From assembly GCA_910586615.1 (NCBI GenBank), contig CAJUJP010000004.1, positions 80,333 through 141,266 of the forward strand: DNA of 60,934 nt, given 5' to 3'. Positions 1-7,609 of the stretch are shown one piece after another. Every line of letters begins with the position of its first letter. Positions within the stretch are counted from its first letter, which is position 1. The stretch is from an uncultured Lachnospiraceae bacterium. Its GTDB lineage: Bacteria > Bacillota > Clostridia > Lachnospirales > Lachnospiraceae. Both the position numbers and the translations under genes were made by a program. The notes beneath the pieces are model-generated. The model saw only the letters and a list, made by a program, of their open reading frames with translations, was not told the origin of the DNA and made no database searches.

Positions 1-54
1 AGTTTGGGGACACAGTCTAAGTGTAACTAAGTCATGTTTGGGAGAATGTGGAAG

Positions 55-156
55 GGCGTGCATTCTCCGTGGGCTGTCCGTGAGTGGTCCGGGAGAGCAA
101 AAGGCGTGCGTTCTTCGTAGGCTGTCCGTGAGTTGTCTTTGAGTGGTTCGGGAGAG
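55..156. repeat. Imperfect direct repeat upstream of the alpha-galactosidase gene
   Basis: Two related G-rich units lie at about 55-97 and 103-156. Both begin GGCGTGC, share a GGCTGTCCGTGAGT core and end GGGAGAG; the second has an 11-base insertion. No coding potential or clear promoter was recognised in the first 198 bases. The function is unknown. Confidence 0.5.
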
Positions 157-219
157 TTGAGGGACAGCGGTATTGTTTTGTTTGTGTTATTTTAAGATAT
201 GGAAAGGGACAGGGTGGGT

Positions 220-2430
220 ATGAACATCAGTTATAATGAGAAAAACAGGGTATTTAAGCTGGATACGGTGCATAGCAGTTATTGTATCGGTATTGTGGAT
301 GATGAGAATTTTGTGGGACATATTTATTATGGAAGGAAGCTGGCGGAGGATAATCTGGCTTATCTGATGCGGACGGAGGAGGCGCCTTTTGTGCCTTCGA
401 AGAATAACAGGGACAGAGCGGCGTTTCTGGATACATTTCCCATGGAGTATACGGGGAACGGGCTGGGAGACTACAGGGAAGGGTCGCTGGAGATCAGGAC
501 CATGAGCGGGCACAGTGGTGTGGCATTGTCTTATGTGTCTCACCGGATTTATGACGGGAAGGATCCGCTGGAAGGACTGCCGGCAACTTTTGGAGATGCG
601 AAAGCATGTAAGACACTGGAACTGACATGTGAAGACAGAATACTGGGTCTGCAGGTTATCCTGTCCTACAGTATTTTTGCGGACAGCGATGCTCTGGCAA
701 GAAGCGTGAAAATTGTGAATAACGGGCAGGAACCGGTTTATCTGACCAAGGTAATGTCCGTGTGCATTGATATGGACAATGACGGGTATGAGATGATTAC
801 GCTCCACGGTTCCTGGGGAAGAGAGCGGGCGATCCAGACGCGTCCGGTGATGAAGGGAAAACAGAGTGTTTCTTCGATACGGGGAGAATCCAGTCATCAG
901 GAACATCCTTTTATGGCATGGAAAAAAAGAACGACCACAGAAGAAACCGGTGATATCTACGCCATGAATTTTGTATATTCCGGCAATTTCTTGGCGCAGA
1001 TCGAGGAAAACCAGTTTGGAAGCATTCGCGCCATGATGGGGATTCATCCCTATGATTTCTGCTGGAAGCTGGAATCCGGCGATTCTTTTCAGGCGCCGGA
1101 GGTTGTGTGCGTCTATTCTGCCGAGGGCATCGGCGGCATGACCAGAACCTTCCACGACTTGTACCGCAATCATTTGATCCGGGGTGAGTATAAGGATAAA
1201 AAGCGTCCGATCCTGATTAACAACTGGGAGGCGACCTACTTTGACTTTGACACGGAAAAACTGTTAAATATTGCGAGACAGGCATCCGAACTGGGCATTG
1301 AGATGCTTGTTATGGATGACGGCTGGTTTGGCCGCCGGAACGATGACAACAGCAGTCTGGGAGACTGGCAGGTCAATGAGGACAAGCTGAAAGGCGGTCT
1401 GAAATATCTGGTAGACGAGGTAAATAAGCTGGGTATGAAGTTCGGTATCTGGTTTGAACCGGAGATGATCTCACCTGATTCCGATTTGTACCGTGAGCAT
1501 CCCGATTGGGCCATTGCCATTCCGGGAAGAACGGGAACGCTTACCAGAAACCAGTATGTGCTTGACTTGTCGAGAAAGGAAGTCAGGGACTTTGTTTATG
1601 AGATGTTTGCGGATATTTTGCGGAGTGCGAACATTGAGTATGTAAAATGGGATATGAACAGGCAGCTGAGCGATATAGGAAGCTATGGACTTCCGGCTGA
1701 CAGACAGGGGGAGCTTTTCCACCGGCAGGTGCTTGCAGTTTACGAGATGCAGGACCGGATGACGAAAGAGTTTCCGCATCTTTTGCTGGAAAACTGTTCC
1801 GGCGGCGGGGCGCGTTTTGATCCAGGCATGTTGTATTACAGTCCACAGATCTGGTGTTCCGATGATACCGACGGGGTGGAACGGCTTTCCATTCAGGCGG
1901 GAACGGCGATGGTCTATCCGCTGTCCACTATGGGAGCCCATGTGTCAGACTGCCCGAACCATGCAATTGGACGGGTAACGCCTTTTGAGACGAGAGGATA
2001 TGTTGCTCTTGCCGGGACTTTCGGTTATGAGCTGGATGTGACGAAGATACCGGAAGAAGACCGGAAAATGATTCCTGAACAGACGGCCATGTACCATAAA
2101 TATAATGATCTGGTTCGCTGCGGGGATTATTACCGCATTGCGCACTATGCGGATAATCATTATTTTGACTGTTATGAGGTTGTGGCCAAGGATAAGAGTG
2201 AGGCGCTGGTGACCTATATTCAGGTGCTGAACAGACCTAATTTCCACAGCAGGCGCATCTGCATTCCGGGGCTTGACCCGCAAGGCTGTTATGTGATCGA
2301 AAATGCACAGGACTGGCCGGAACTTAAGCAGACGGAATATATGGGAGACACGCTGCACTATGCGGGGATCAACATTCCGCCGCTTTGGGGTGACTTTAAG
2401 GGAAGGCTGATGCATTTAAAGAAGAAATAA
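220..2430 (+). CDS. Alpha-galactosidase, GH36 family
   Basis: Cytoplasmic alpha-galactosidase of glycoside hydrolase family 36, which releases terminal alpha-linked galactose from melibiose, raffinose-type sugars or galactomannan fragments. There is no signal peptide. The order is an N-terminal beta-sandwich, a TIM barrel and a C-terminal beta domain. Visible motifs are WEATYFDFD, MDDGWFGRRNDD, KWDMNR with the expected nucleophile Asp at residue 478, and CSDDTDGVER with the acid/base Asp near 548, counted from the ATG at 220. An in-frame ATG at 199 would add seven residues, but the GGAAAGGGA/AGGGTGGG stretch at 201-218 fits as ribosome binding site for 220. The 736-aa length is normal for the family. 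No transporter or regulator adjoins it; an aminotransferase follows about 70 bp downstream. Confidence 0.95.
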   Translation: MNISYNEKNRVFKLDTVHSSYCIGIVDDENFVGHIYYGRKLAEDNLAYLMRTEEAPFVPSKNNRDRAAFLDTFPMEYTGNGLGDYREGSLEIRTMSGHSGVALSYVSHRIYDGKDPLEGLPATFGDAKACKTLELTCEDRILGLQVILSYSIFADSDALARSVKIVNNGQEPVYLTKVMSVCIDMDNDGYEMITLHGSWGRERAIQTRPVMKGKQSVSSIRGESSHQEHPFMAWKKRTTTEETGDIYAMNFVYSGNFLAQIEENQFGSIRAMMGIHPYDFCWKLESGDSFQAPEVVCVYSAEGIGGMTRTFHDLYRNHLIRGEYKDKKRPILINNWEATYFDFDTEKLLNIARQASELGIEMLVMDDGWFGRRNDDNSSLGDWQVNEDKLKGGLKYLVDEVNKLGMKFGIWFEPEMISPDSDLYREHPDWAIAIPGRTGTLTRNQYVLDLSRKEVRDFVYEMFADILRSANIEYVKWDMNRQLSDIGSYGLPADRQGELFHRQVLAVYEMQDRMTKEFPHLLLENCSGGGARFDPGMLYYSPQIWCSDDTDGVERLSIQAGTAMVYPLSTMGAHVSDCPNHAIGRVTPFETRGYVALAGTFGYELDVTKIPEEDRKMIPEQTAMYHKYNDLVRCGDYYRIAHYADNHYFDCYEVVAKDKSEALVTYIQVLNRPNFHSRRICIPGLDPQGCYVIENAQDWPELKQTEYMGDTLHYAGINIPPLWGDFKGRLMHLKKK

Positions 2431-2499
2431 TGCCTAAACGAGTCAAAACACGGAGAAGTTTAGACAGAGCCAGAACAAAAACAGAAATGGAGCAGAATT

Positions 2500-3684
2500 A
2501 TGATTGTACAGAAATATAAAGACATGCTGCAGGGGAAATCAGTGATCCGGCAGCTATCGGAATTTGCCACGGCAAGAGGCGCGGAGATCGGTTATGAAAA
2601 TGTATTTGATTACAGTCTGGGCAACCCTTCTGTGCCGGCGCCGCAGAAGTTTACCGACACAATGATCGACCTTTTGCAGAACAGAAATCCCATGGAGTTA
2701 CATGGCTACAGCCAGAGCCTGGGTATTCCGGCGGTTCGGGACAAGATTGCAGTATCTTTGAATAAGCGGTTCGGGATGAACTATACGGGAAACCATATTT
2801 TTATGACTACGGGAGCGGCGGGTGCCATCGCCCATGCAGTGCGGTGCGTGAGCGGGCCGGGGGATGAAATTCTTACCTTTGCACCTTTTTTTCCGGAATA
2901 TGCGCCCTATATTAATCTGACAGGTGCGGAGCTGAAAGTGGTGCCGGCGGACACGGACTGTTTTCAGATCAATTTTGATGCTTTTGAGGAAATGCTGACC
3001 GAGAAAGTGGCGGCAGTTCTGATCAATACGCCCAATAACCCGTCGGGTACTGTCTATTCTGCTGAAACACTGCGGCGGCTTGCGGCGGTGATGACCGGGA
3101 AAGCGGAAAAATACGGCCATGACATTTTCCTGATTTCTGACGAGCCGTACAGGGAGATTGTGTTTGCGGGTGTGGACGGGCCATATCCGTCCAGATTTTA
3201 TGACAATACGCTGTCCTGCTATTCTTTCTCGAAATCTCTTTCCCTGCCGGGAGAGCGGATCGGGTATGTGGCTGTCAATCCGGCCTGCACGGATGCGGAG
3301 CTGATCAGTGCGATGTGCAGCCAGATTTCCAGGGGTACGGGACATAACTGTCCGCCGTCCATCATTCAGCTTGCAGTGGCGGAGGTGCTGGATCTGACAT
3401 CTGATCTGTCAGTCTATGAGACAAATATGAATCTTTTGTATCAGGAACTTACCGATCTGGGCTTTTTCTGTGTGAAACCCGGCGGTACCTTTTATATTTT
3501 CCCGAAGGCGCTGGAAGAAGATGCGGTTTCCTTCTGTGAAAAGGCGAAAAAGTACGATCTGATCATGGTGCCCAGCGATACTTTCGGGGTGAAGGGATAT
3601 GTGCGTCTGGCATATTGTATTAATACAGAGAAGGTGGAACGGTCGCTGGAAGCATTGCGGAAATTTGTCAGAAGCGAATATTAG
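2500..3684 (+). CDS. Pyridoxal phosphate-dependent aminotransferase, class I/II
   Basis: 394-aa fold-type I aminotransferase, probably cytoplasmic, interconverting an amino acid and its 2-oxo acid; the substrate cannot be read from the sequence. Class I hallmarks are TTGAAGAI near the PLP phosphate site, NTPNNPSGT with the substrate-binding region, SDEPYREI with the Asp that contacts the PLP ring nitrogen, and SFSKSLSLPGERIGY in which Lys245 should form the Schiff base. The start ATG has a GGAGC box eight bases upstream. It lies 69 bp after the alpha-galactosidase on the same strand, so co-transcription is possible. Aspartate or alanine aminotransferase activity is the usual annotation for such proteins, but this is not proven here. 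Confidence 0.92.
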   Translation: MIVQKYKDMLQGKSVIRQLSEFATARGAEIGYENVFDYSLGNPSVPAPQKFTDTMIDLLQNRNPMELHGYSQSLGIPAVRDKIAVSLNKRFGMNYTGNHIFMTTGAAGAIAHAVRCVSGPGDEILTFAPFFPEYAPYINLTGAELKVVPADTDCFQINFDAFEEMLTEKVAAVLINTPNNPSGTVYSAETLRRLAAVMTGKAEKYGHDIFLISDEPYREIVFAGVDGPYPSRFYDNTLSCYSFSKSLSLPGERIGYVAVNPACTDAELISAMCSQISRGTGHNCPPSIIQLAVAEVLDLTSDLSVYETNMNLLYQELTDLGFFCVKPGGTFYIFPKALEEDAVSFCEKAKKYDLIMVPSDTFGVKGYVRLAYCINTEKVERSLEALRKFVRSEY

Positions 3685-3843
3685 TATGATCCGCTTTAAT
3701 TAACCTTATGTTTCGCTTGGCTGAATTTCCATATGCAGCGTTGTCATCAGTCGACGTAGCCACCGCTACGCCTCCTTCTTCCGCCTTGCATATGAAAATT
3801 TATCCGGCGCAAAACATATAGGCAATTAAAGTGGATCATACTA
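3682..3843. repeat. 162-bp long inverted repeat (MITE- or REP-like hairpin)
   Basis: The outer arms 3682-3701 (TAGTATGATCCGCTTTAATT) and 3824-3843 are reverse complements with one mismatch. Pairing continues imperfectly inward through TTATGTTTCGC against the region around GCGCAAAACATATA, and CATATGCA against TGCATATG. The loop holds a small hairpin, CGTAGC-cacc-GCTACG, at about 3756-3771. The left arm overlaps the aminotransferase stop codon. A transcript would fold into one long hairpin, so it may also act as a terminator, although no U-run follows. It looks like a non-autonomous mobile element. Confidence 0.75.
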
Positions 3844-3900
3844 GTATATTCTGCGCTAAACATTGTGGATGATTCGAGTGCAATGAGTCATTCATATTCG

Positions 3901-3929
3901 TTGTACTAAAAGCAGATCCTGATTATATA
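3901..3929 (+). promoter_or_regulatory. Candidate sigma-A promoter for uppP
   Basis: TTGTAC at 3901-3906 and TATATA at 3924-3929 are separated by 17 bases, about 63 bp upstream of the uppP start. Consensus fit is moderate. Confidence 0.5.
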
Positions 3930-3992
3930 TATGTATAAAGATATAAAATTGTAAATTAAAGTTTGATAAATTAAGAAAGGCACGAAAAAAAT

Positions 3993-4823
3993 ATGACAAG
4001 CATAGTGGAGATATTGAAAGCGGTTCTTTTCGGAATTGTAGAAGGAATCACGGAATGGCTTCCCATCAGCAGCACGGGGCATATGATCCTGCTCAATGAA
4101 TTTGTGACACTGGACGTCACGCCGGAATTCTGGGAAATGTTTCTGGTGGTGATACAGCTTGGGGCGATTCTGGCAGTGGTAATTCTGTTCTGGAACAAGA
4201 TATTTCCCTTCCGGTTTCAGGAGAAGCCGGTGATCAGGAAGGATATATTCGTTCTCTGGTTTAAGATCCTTGTGGCGTGTATTCCGGCGGCAGTGATCGG
4301 GCTGGCTTTCGATGATGTGCTGGATGCACTGTTCTATAATCCGTGGTGTGTGGCAGTTGCGCTGATTGTTTTCGGTATTGCCTTTATCGTGATAGAGAAC
4401 AGAAACCGGCATATGACGCCCCGGATCAATGAACTCGGACAGATCACTTACCAGACGGCGCTTCTGATCGGTGTGTTTCAGCTTCTGGCGGCTGTTTTTC
4501 CGGGCACATCCCGTTCCGGGGCTACCATCGTAGGGGCGCTTCTGATCGGTGTATCAAGAACAGTGGCTGCGGAATTCACTTTCTTCCTGGCAATTCCGGT
4601 GATGCTGGGCGCCAGTCTGCTGAAGGTGGTGAAGTTTGGCTTTGCATTTACCGGTGAGGAAATTACCATACTTCTGACAGGAATGGCAGTGGCTTTTTTC
4701 GTGTCTGTGATCGTGATCCGGTTCCTCATGGGCTATATCAAAAAACATGATTTTAAAGTGTTCGGCTGGTATCGTATCGTGCTTGGCGCGGCGGTGTTAT
4801 TATATTTTACACTTGCAGGTTAG
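3993..4823 (+). CDS. uppP: Undecaprenyl-diphosphatase (UppP/BacA)
   Basis: Integral membrane phosphatase, 276 aa, that recycles undecaprenyl pyrophosphate to undecaprenyl phosphate for peptidoglycan and other envelope polymers; overproduction is known to confer bacitracin tolerance. The two family signatures are present: EGITEWLPISSTGH near residues 17-30, with the catalytic-region Glu and Ser residues, and the FPGTSRSGAT loop in the second half. Around seven to eight hydrophobic helices are visible. The start is preceded by GAAAGG about 13 bases upstream. It is flanked by its own candidate promoter and a separate promoter for the next gene, so it is probably monocistronic. Confidence 0.96.
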   Translation: MTSIVEILKAVLFGIVEGITEWLPISSTGHMILLNEFVTLDVTPEFWEMFLVVIQLGAILAVVILFWNKIFPFRFQEKPVIRKDIFVLWFKILVACIPAAVIGLAFDDVLDALFYNPWCVAVALIVFGIAFIVIENRNRHMTPRINELGQITYQTALLIGVFQLLAAVFPGTSRSGATIVGALLIGVSRTVAAEFTFFLAIPVMLGASLLKVVKFGFAFTGEEITILLTGMAVAFFVSVIVIRFLMGYIKKHDFKVFGWYRIVLGAAVLLYFTLAG

Positions 4824-4908
4824 CGCAAACAGCGTTTTTATGGCGTTTTTTGTGTCATTTCGTATAAAATACGGAAAGAATGGTCAACTATTTGTTACAG
4901 ATTGTTAA

Positions 4909-4937
4909 TTGACACTGCATCGGTATTGCGTTAAAAT
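4909..4937 (+). promoter_or_regulatory. Sigma-A type promoter upstream of the H1-like gene
   Basis: A perfect TTGACA at 4909-4914 and TAAAAT at 4932-4937 are spaced by exactly 17 bases. The start codon of the downstream gene is at 5039, leaving a leader of about 95 nt. The leader contains TCGTCCG-tattttt-CGGACG at about 5000-5020, a short hairpin just before the ribosome binding site. Confidence 0.75.
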
Positions 4938-5038
4938 CCCCATATAGTCTGAATCCGTGAAGACTAGGGAGTGTGAAAAGGTATTAATCAATATCATTTG
5001 TCGTCCGTATTTTTCGGACGTGTGGAAGGAGAAAACTC

Positions 5039-5494
5039 ATGGCAGAAACAAAGAAAGCAGCCGCTAAACCGGAAACAGCTAAAGCCACAGATACAAAGAC
5101 AGTAGAAGTTAAGACAGCAACGGCAGAACCTGTAGCAGAAGTGAAAGCTGAGGAAGTAAAAAAGACGACCAGAAAGACGACAGCTAAGAAGACTACGGCG
5201 AAGAAGACTCCGGGCAGAAAACCTGCTGCAGAGAAGAAGACAACCGTAAAGAAAGAGACAGTTAAGAAGGAGCCGGCAGCTAAGAAGACGGCAGTAAAAG
5301 AGACATTCCACCTGCAGTTTGCGGGCAGATCCTACACAACGGAAGATCTTGTGAAGATTGCAAAGGATGTATGGCAGTATGATTTGAATCAGAATGTTGA
5401 CGATTTTAAGTCTGTTGAACTGTATGTAAAACCGGAAGAGAACGTTGTATACTACGTGATCAACGGTGAGGTACAGGGAAATTTCGGTATTTAA
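5039..5494 (+). CDS. Histone H1-like Lys/Ala/Thr-rich protein with DUF6465-type C-terminus
   Basis: 151-aa protein in two parts. Residues 1 to about 90 are a highly basic, repetitive Lys-Ala-Thr-Glu segment with KKTTAKKT and KKTTVKKE type repeats, like the DNA-binding tails of bacterial H1-type proteins. Residues from about 92 to 151 form a compact domain beginning FHLQFAGRSYTTEDLVKIA and ending with a beta-strand-rich tail, a domain I associate with DUF6465 in Clostridia. The strong ribosome binding site GGAAGGAG precedes the ATG. A consensus promoter upstream and a terminator downstream make it a strong single-gene unit. A nucleoid-associated role is inferred from the tail only; the function of the C-terminal domain is unknown. 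Confidence 0.85.
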   Translation: MAETKKAAAKPETAKATDTKTVEVKTATAEPVAEVKAEEVKKTTRKTTAKKTTAKKTPGRKPAAEKKTTVKKETVKKEPAAKKTAVKETFHLQFAGRSYTTEDLVKIAKDVWQYDLNQNVDDFKSVELYVKPEENVVYYVINGEVQGNFGI

Positions 5495-5527
5495 TCGTTA
5501 CATATCGGAGTTTGGCGAAAAGTAAGG

Positions 5528-5562
5528 CAGCCGGTTTGAGAGGTTCTCAGGCCGGCTGTTTT
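5528..5562 (+). terminator. Rho-independent terminator after the H1-like gene
   Basis: CAGCCGG at 5528-5534 pairs with CCGGCTG at 5552-5558, with an internal GAGA/TCTC pairing and a TTTTG run. Confidence 0.8.
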
Positions 5563-5697
5563 GTCGTGCTGCAGGATGCTTAATTGAATTGATGCTTTTT
5601 GGCATATAATATCTTCATTGGAACAGAAAAATCAACCGGACGTACAGGCCGGCGCGTGTTTTTAATAATTTTTTTATAAATTTTTTCCAATGATATG

Positions 5698-5726
5698 TTG
5701 ACAATAAAAATCTTAAGTGATAACTT
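5698..5726 (+). promoter_or_regulatory. Sigma-A promoter of the hrcA operon
   Basis: TTGACA at 5698-5703 and TAACTT at 5721-5726 are separated by 17 bases. It lies immediately upstream of the CIRCE operator, so HrcA bound there would block transcription initiation or early elongation. Confidence 0.75.
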
Positions 5727-5740
5727 ACTACTAGAAGATG

Positions 5741-5767
5741 TTAGCACTCTATTTGGTCGAGTGCTAA
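5741..5767 (+). promoter_or_regulatory. CIRCE operator (HrcA binding site)
   Basis: A perfect CIRCE inverted repeat: TTAGCACTC at 5741-5749, nine bases, then GAGTGCTAA at 5759-5767. It sits between the promoter and the hrcA ribosome binding site, the standard position for HrcA autoregulation of the class I heat-shock operon. Confidence 0.97.
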
Positions 5768-5783
5768 CAATAGGAGAAATGGT

Positions 5784-6809
5784 ATGCAGTTAGACGAAAG
5801 AAAATATAAAATATTGCAGGCCATCATTCGCAATTACTTAGAGACCGGGGAACCGGTAGGCAGCAGAACCATCTCCAAGTACACTGACCTGAATCTGAGT
5901 TCCGCGACCATCCGCAATGAAATGGCAGATCTGGAAGAGCTGGGATATATCCTGCAGCCTCATACATCCGCCGGACGTATTCCATCCGATCAGGGATACA
6001 GGCTGTATGTGGATAAGATGATGGAAGAGAAAGAGCGGGAAGTGGAGGAATTAAAAGAGAACCTTTTGGAAAAAGAGGGTAAGATGGATCATCTCTTGAA
6101 GCAGGCAGCCAGAATGCTTGCCGCCAACACAGAATACGCCGCTATGGTGTCCGCTCCCCAGTATCATCGCAATAAACTGAAGTTCATTCAATTATCGAGG
6201 GTGGATGTAAATCAGATACTGGCAGTGATCGTGGTAGAAGGTAACGTGATCAAAAATTCCATGCTTATGGTACGGGAAGAACTCAGCGATGAAACGCTCC
6301 TGAAATTAAATATTCTGCTGAACACGCATTTGAACGGACTTTCCCTGGATGAGATCAACCTTGGAATGATATCGGCGATGAAGCAGCAGGCGGGTATCCA
6401 CAGTGAGATTGTGGCCGATGTTATTGATGCGGTGGCGGATGCCATCAAGGCGGACGAAGATTTGGAGATCTACACCAGCGGCACGAAGAACTTTTTCAAA
6501 TATCCGGAACTGGCGGACCACGAGCGGGCAAGCGAACTGATTACCACTTTCGAGGAGAAGCAGCTTCTCAGCGAACTGGTACAGGATAATCTGGCAGATG
6601 AAAATAATACCGGCATACAGGTTTACATCGGCAACGAGACGCCGGTACAGGGCATGAAGGACTGCAGTATTGTGACTGCAACCTATGAATTGGACGAAGG
6701 CATGAAGGGCACCATCGGAATTATCGGCCCCAAGAGAATGGACTATGAGAAAGTTGTCAAGAATCTGAAACTGCTCAAGAACCAGCTGGATGATCTGTAT
6801 AGAAGATAA
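5784..6809 (+). CDS. hrcA: Heat-inducible transcription repressor HrcA
   Basis: 341-aa repressor of class I heat-shock genes; it binds CIRCE and depends on the GroEL chaperonin for activity in the family. The N-terminal winged helix is seen in the first 75 residues, including YLETGEPVGSRTIS, LSSATIRNEMADLEELGY and HTSAGRIPSDQGYRLYVD. The central and C-terminal GAF-like/dimerisation regions follow. AGGAG lies ten bases upstream of the ATG. It is the first gene of hrcA-grpE-dnaK-dnaJ, directly after a CIRCE element, so it represses its own operon. Length and motifs are typical. Confidence 0.98.
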   Translation: MQLDERKYKILQAIIRNYLETGEPVGSRTISKYTDLNLSSATIRNEMADLEELGYILQPHTSAGRIPSDQGYRLYVDKMMEEKEREVEELKENLLEKEGKMDHLLKQAARMLAANTEYAAMVSAPQYHRNKLKFIQLSRVDVNQILAVIVVEGNVIKNSMLMVREELSDETLLKLNILLNTHLNGLSLDEINLGMISAMKQQAGIHSEIVADVIDAVADAIKADEDLEIYTSGTKNFFKYPELADHERASELITTFEEKQLLSELVQDNLADENNTGIQVYIGNETPVQGMKDCSIVTATYELDEGMKGTIGIIGPKRMDYEKVVKNLKLLKNQLDDLYRR

Positions 6810-6857
6810 TAGATAAAAAAAGACAATAAAGCTATGATACAGAAAGGAATGGGAAGC

Positions 6858-7502
6858 GTGGCAGAGGAAAAAGATAAACTGCAGGAAGAAAACCTGACAA
6901 ATGAGACAACAACGGGAACAGAGGAGAGTGCGGAGACAGCACAGGAGACGGAGAGCCGGGAAACTGCTCAGGACGTGACAGGAGAGGGCACGAAGGATTC
7001 CAGGGAGCAGAGTAAAGAAGAGAAAAAGGATAAGAAGAGAAAAGAAAAGGCTGATAAGAAGCAGGATGCCCTGAAAGAAAAGATCGAGGAACTGGAAGAC
7101 CGGGTAAAGCGCCAGATGGCGGAATTCGAGAATTTCCGCAAGCGTACCGAGAAGGAAAAAACGGCCATGTTTGAGACAGGAGCCAAGAGCGTGATCGAGA
7201 AGATTCTTCCGGTGGTTGACAATTTCGAGAGAGGGCTGGCGGCAGTGCCTGAGGATGAAAAAGGCGGCGGATTTGCCCAGGGCATGGAGATGATCTACAA
7301 GCAGCTTATGACGGAACTTGAGAACATGGGTGTAAAGCCGATTGCGGCAGTAGGGGAAGAATTTAACCCTGATTTCCATAATGCGGTGATGCAGGTAGAC
7401 AGTGAAGAGTTTGAATCCGGCATAATCGCACAGGAACTGCTGAAAGGTTATACCTACAGAGACAGCGTGGTGCGGCACAGCATGGTGGCCGTGGTGAGCT
7501 GA
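6858..7502 (+). CDS. grpE: Nucleotide exchange factor GrpE
   Basis: Nucleotide exchange factor of the DnaK chaperone cycle. It has an acidic Glu/Thr-rich N-terminus, then a long coiled coil from about residue 55 (KEKIEELEDRVKRQMAEFENFRKRTEKEK), then the C-terminal beta domain with GVKPIAAVGEEFNPDFHNAVM and VVRHSMVAVV. I chose the GTG at 6858 because AAAGGA lies about nine bases upstream; in-frame ATGs at 6834 and 6849 are poorly spaced from any ribosome binding site and would add up to eight residues. It lies 48 bp after hrcA and 107 bp before dnaK in the same operon. Confidence 0.96.
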   Translation: MAEEKDKLQEENLTNETTTGTEESAETAQETESRETAQDVTGEGTKDSREQSKEEKKDKKRKEKADKKQDALKEKIEELEDRVKRQMAEFENFRKRTEKEKTAMFETGAKSVIEKILPVVDNFERGLAAVPEDEKGGGFAQGMEMIYKQLMTELENMGVKPIAAVGEEFNPDFHNAVMQVDSEEFESGIIAQELLKGYTYRDSVVRHSMVAVVS

Positions 7503-7609
7503 GCATAAGGTTTGGGGATTTTGGCGCCAACGGAATGCCTTTTCAGAGAAAAACGGTAACTAATAAAATTTATATAGAAAGATATATGTCATAACAGGAG
7601 GAAGAGATT

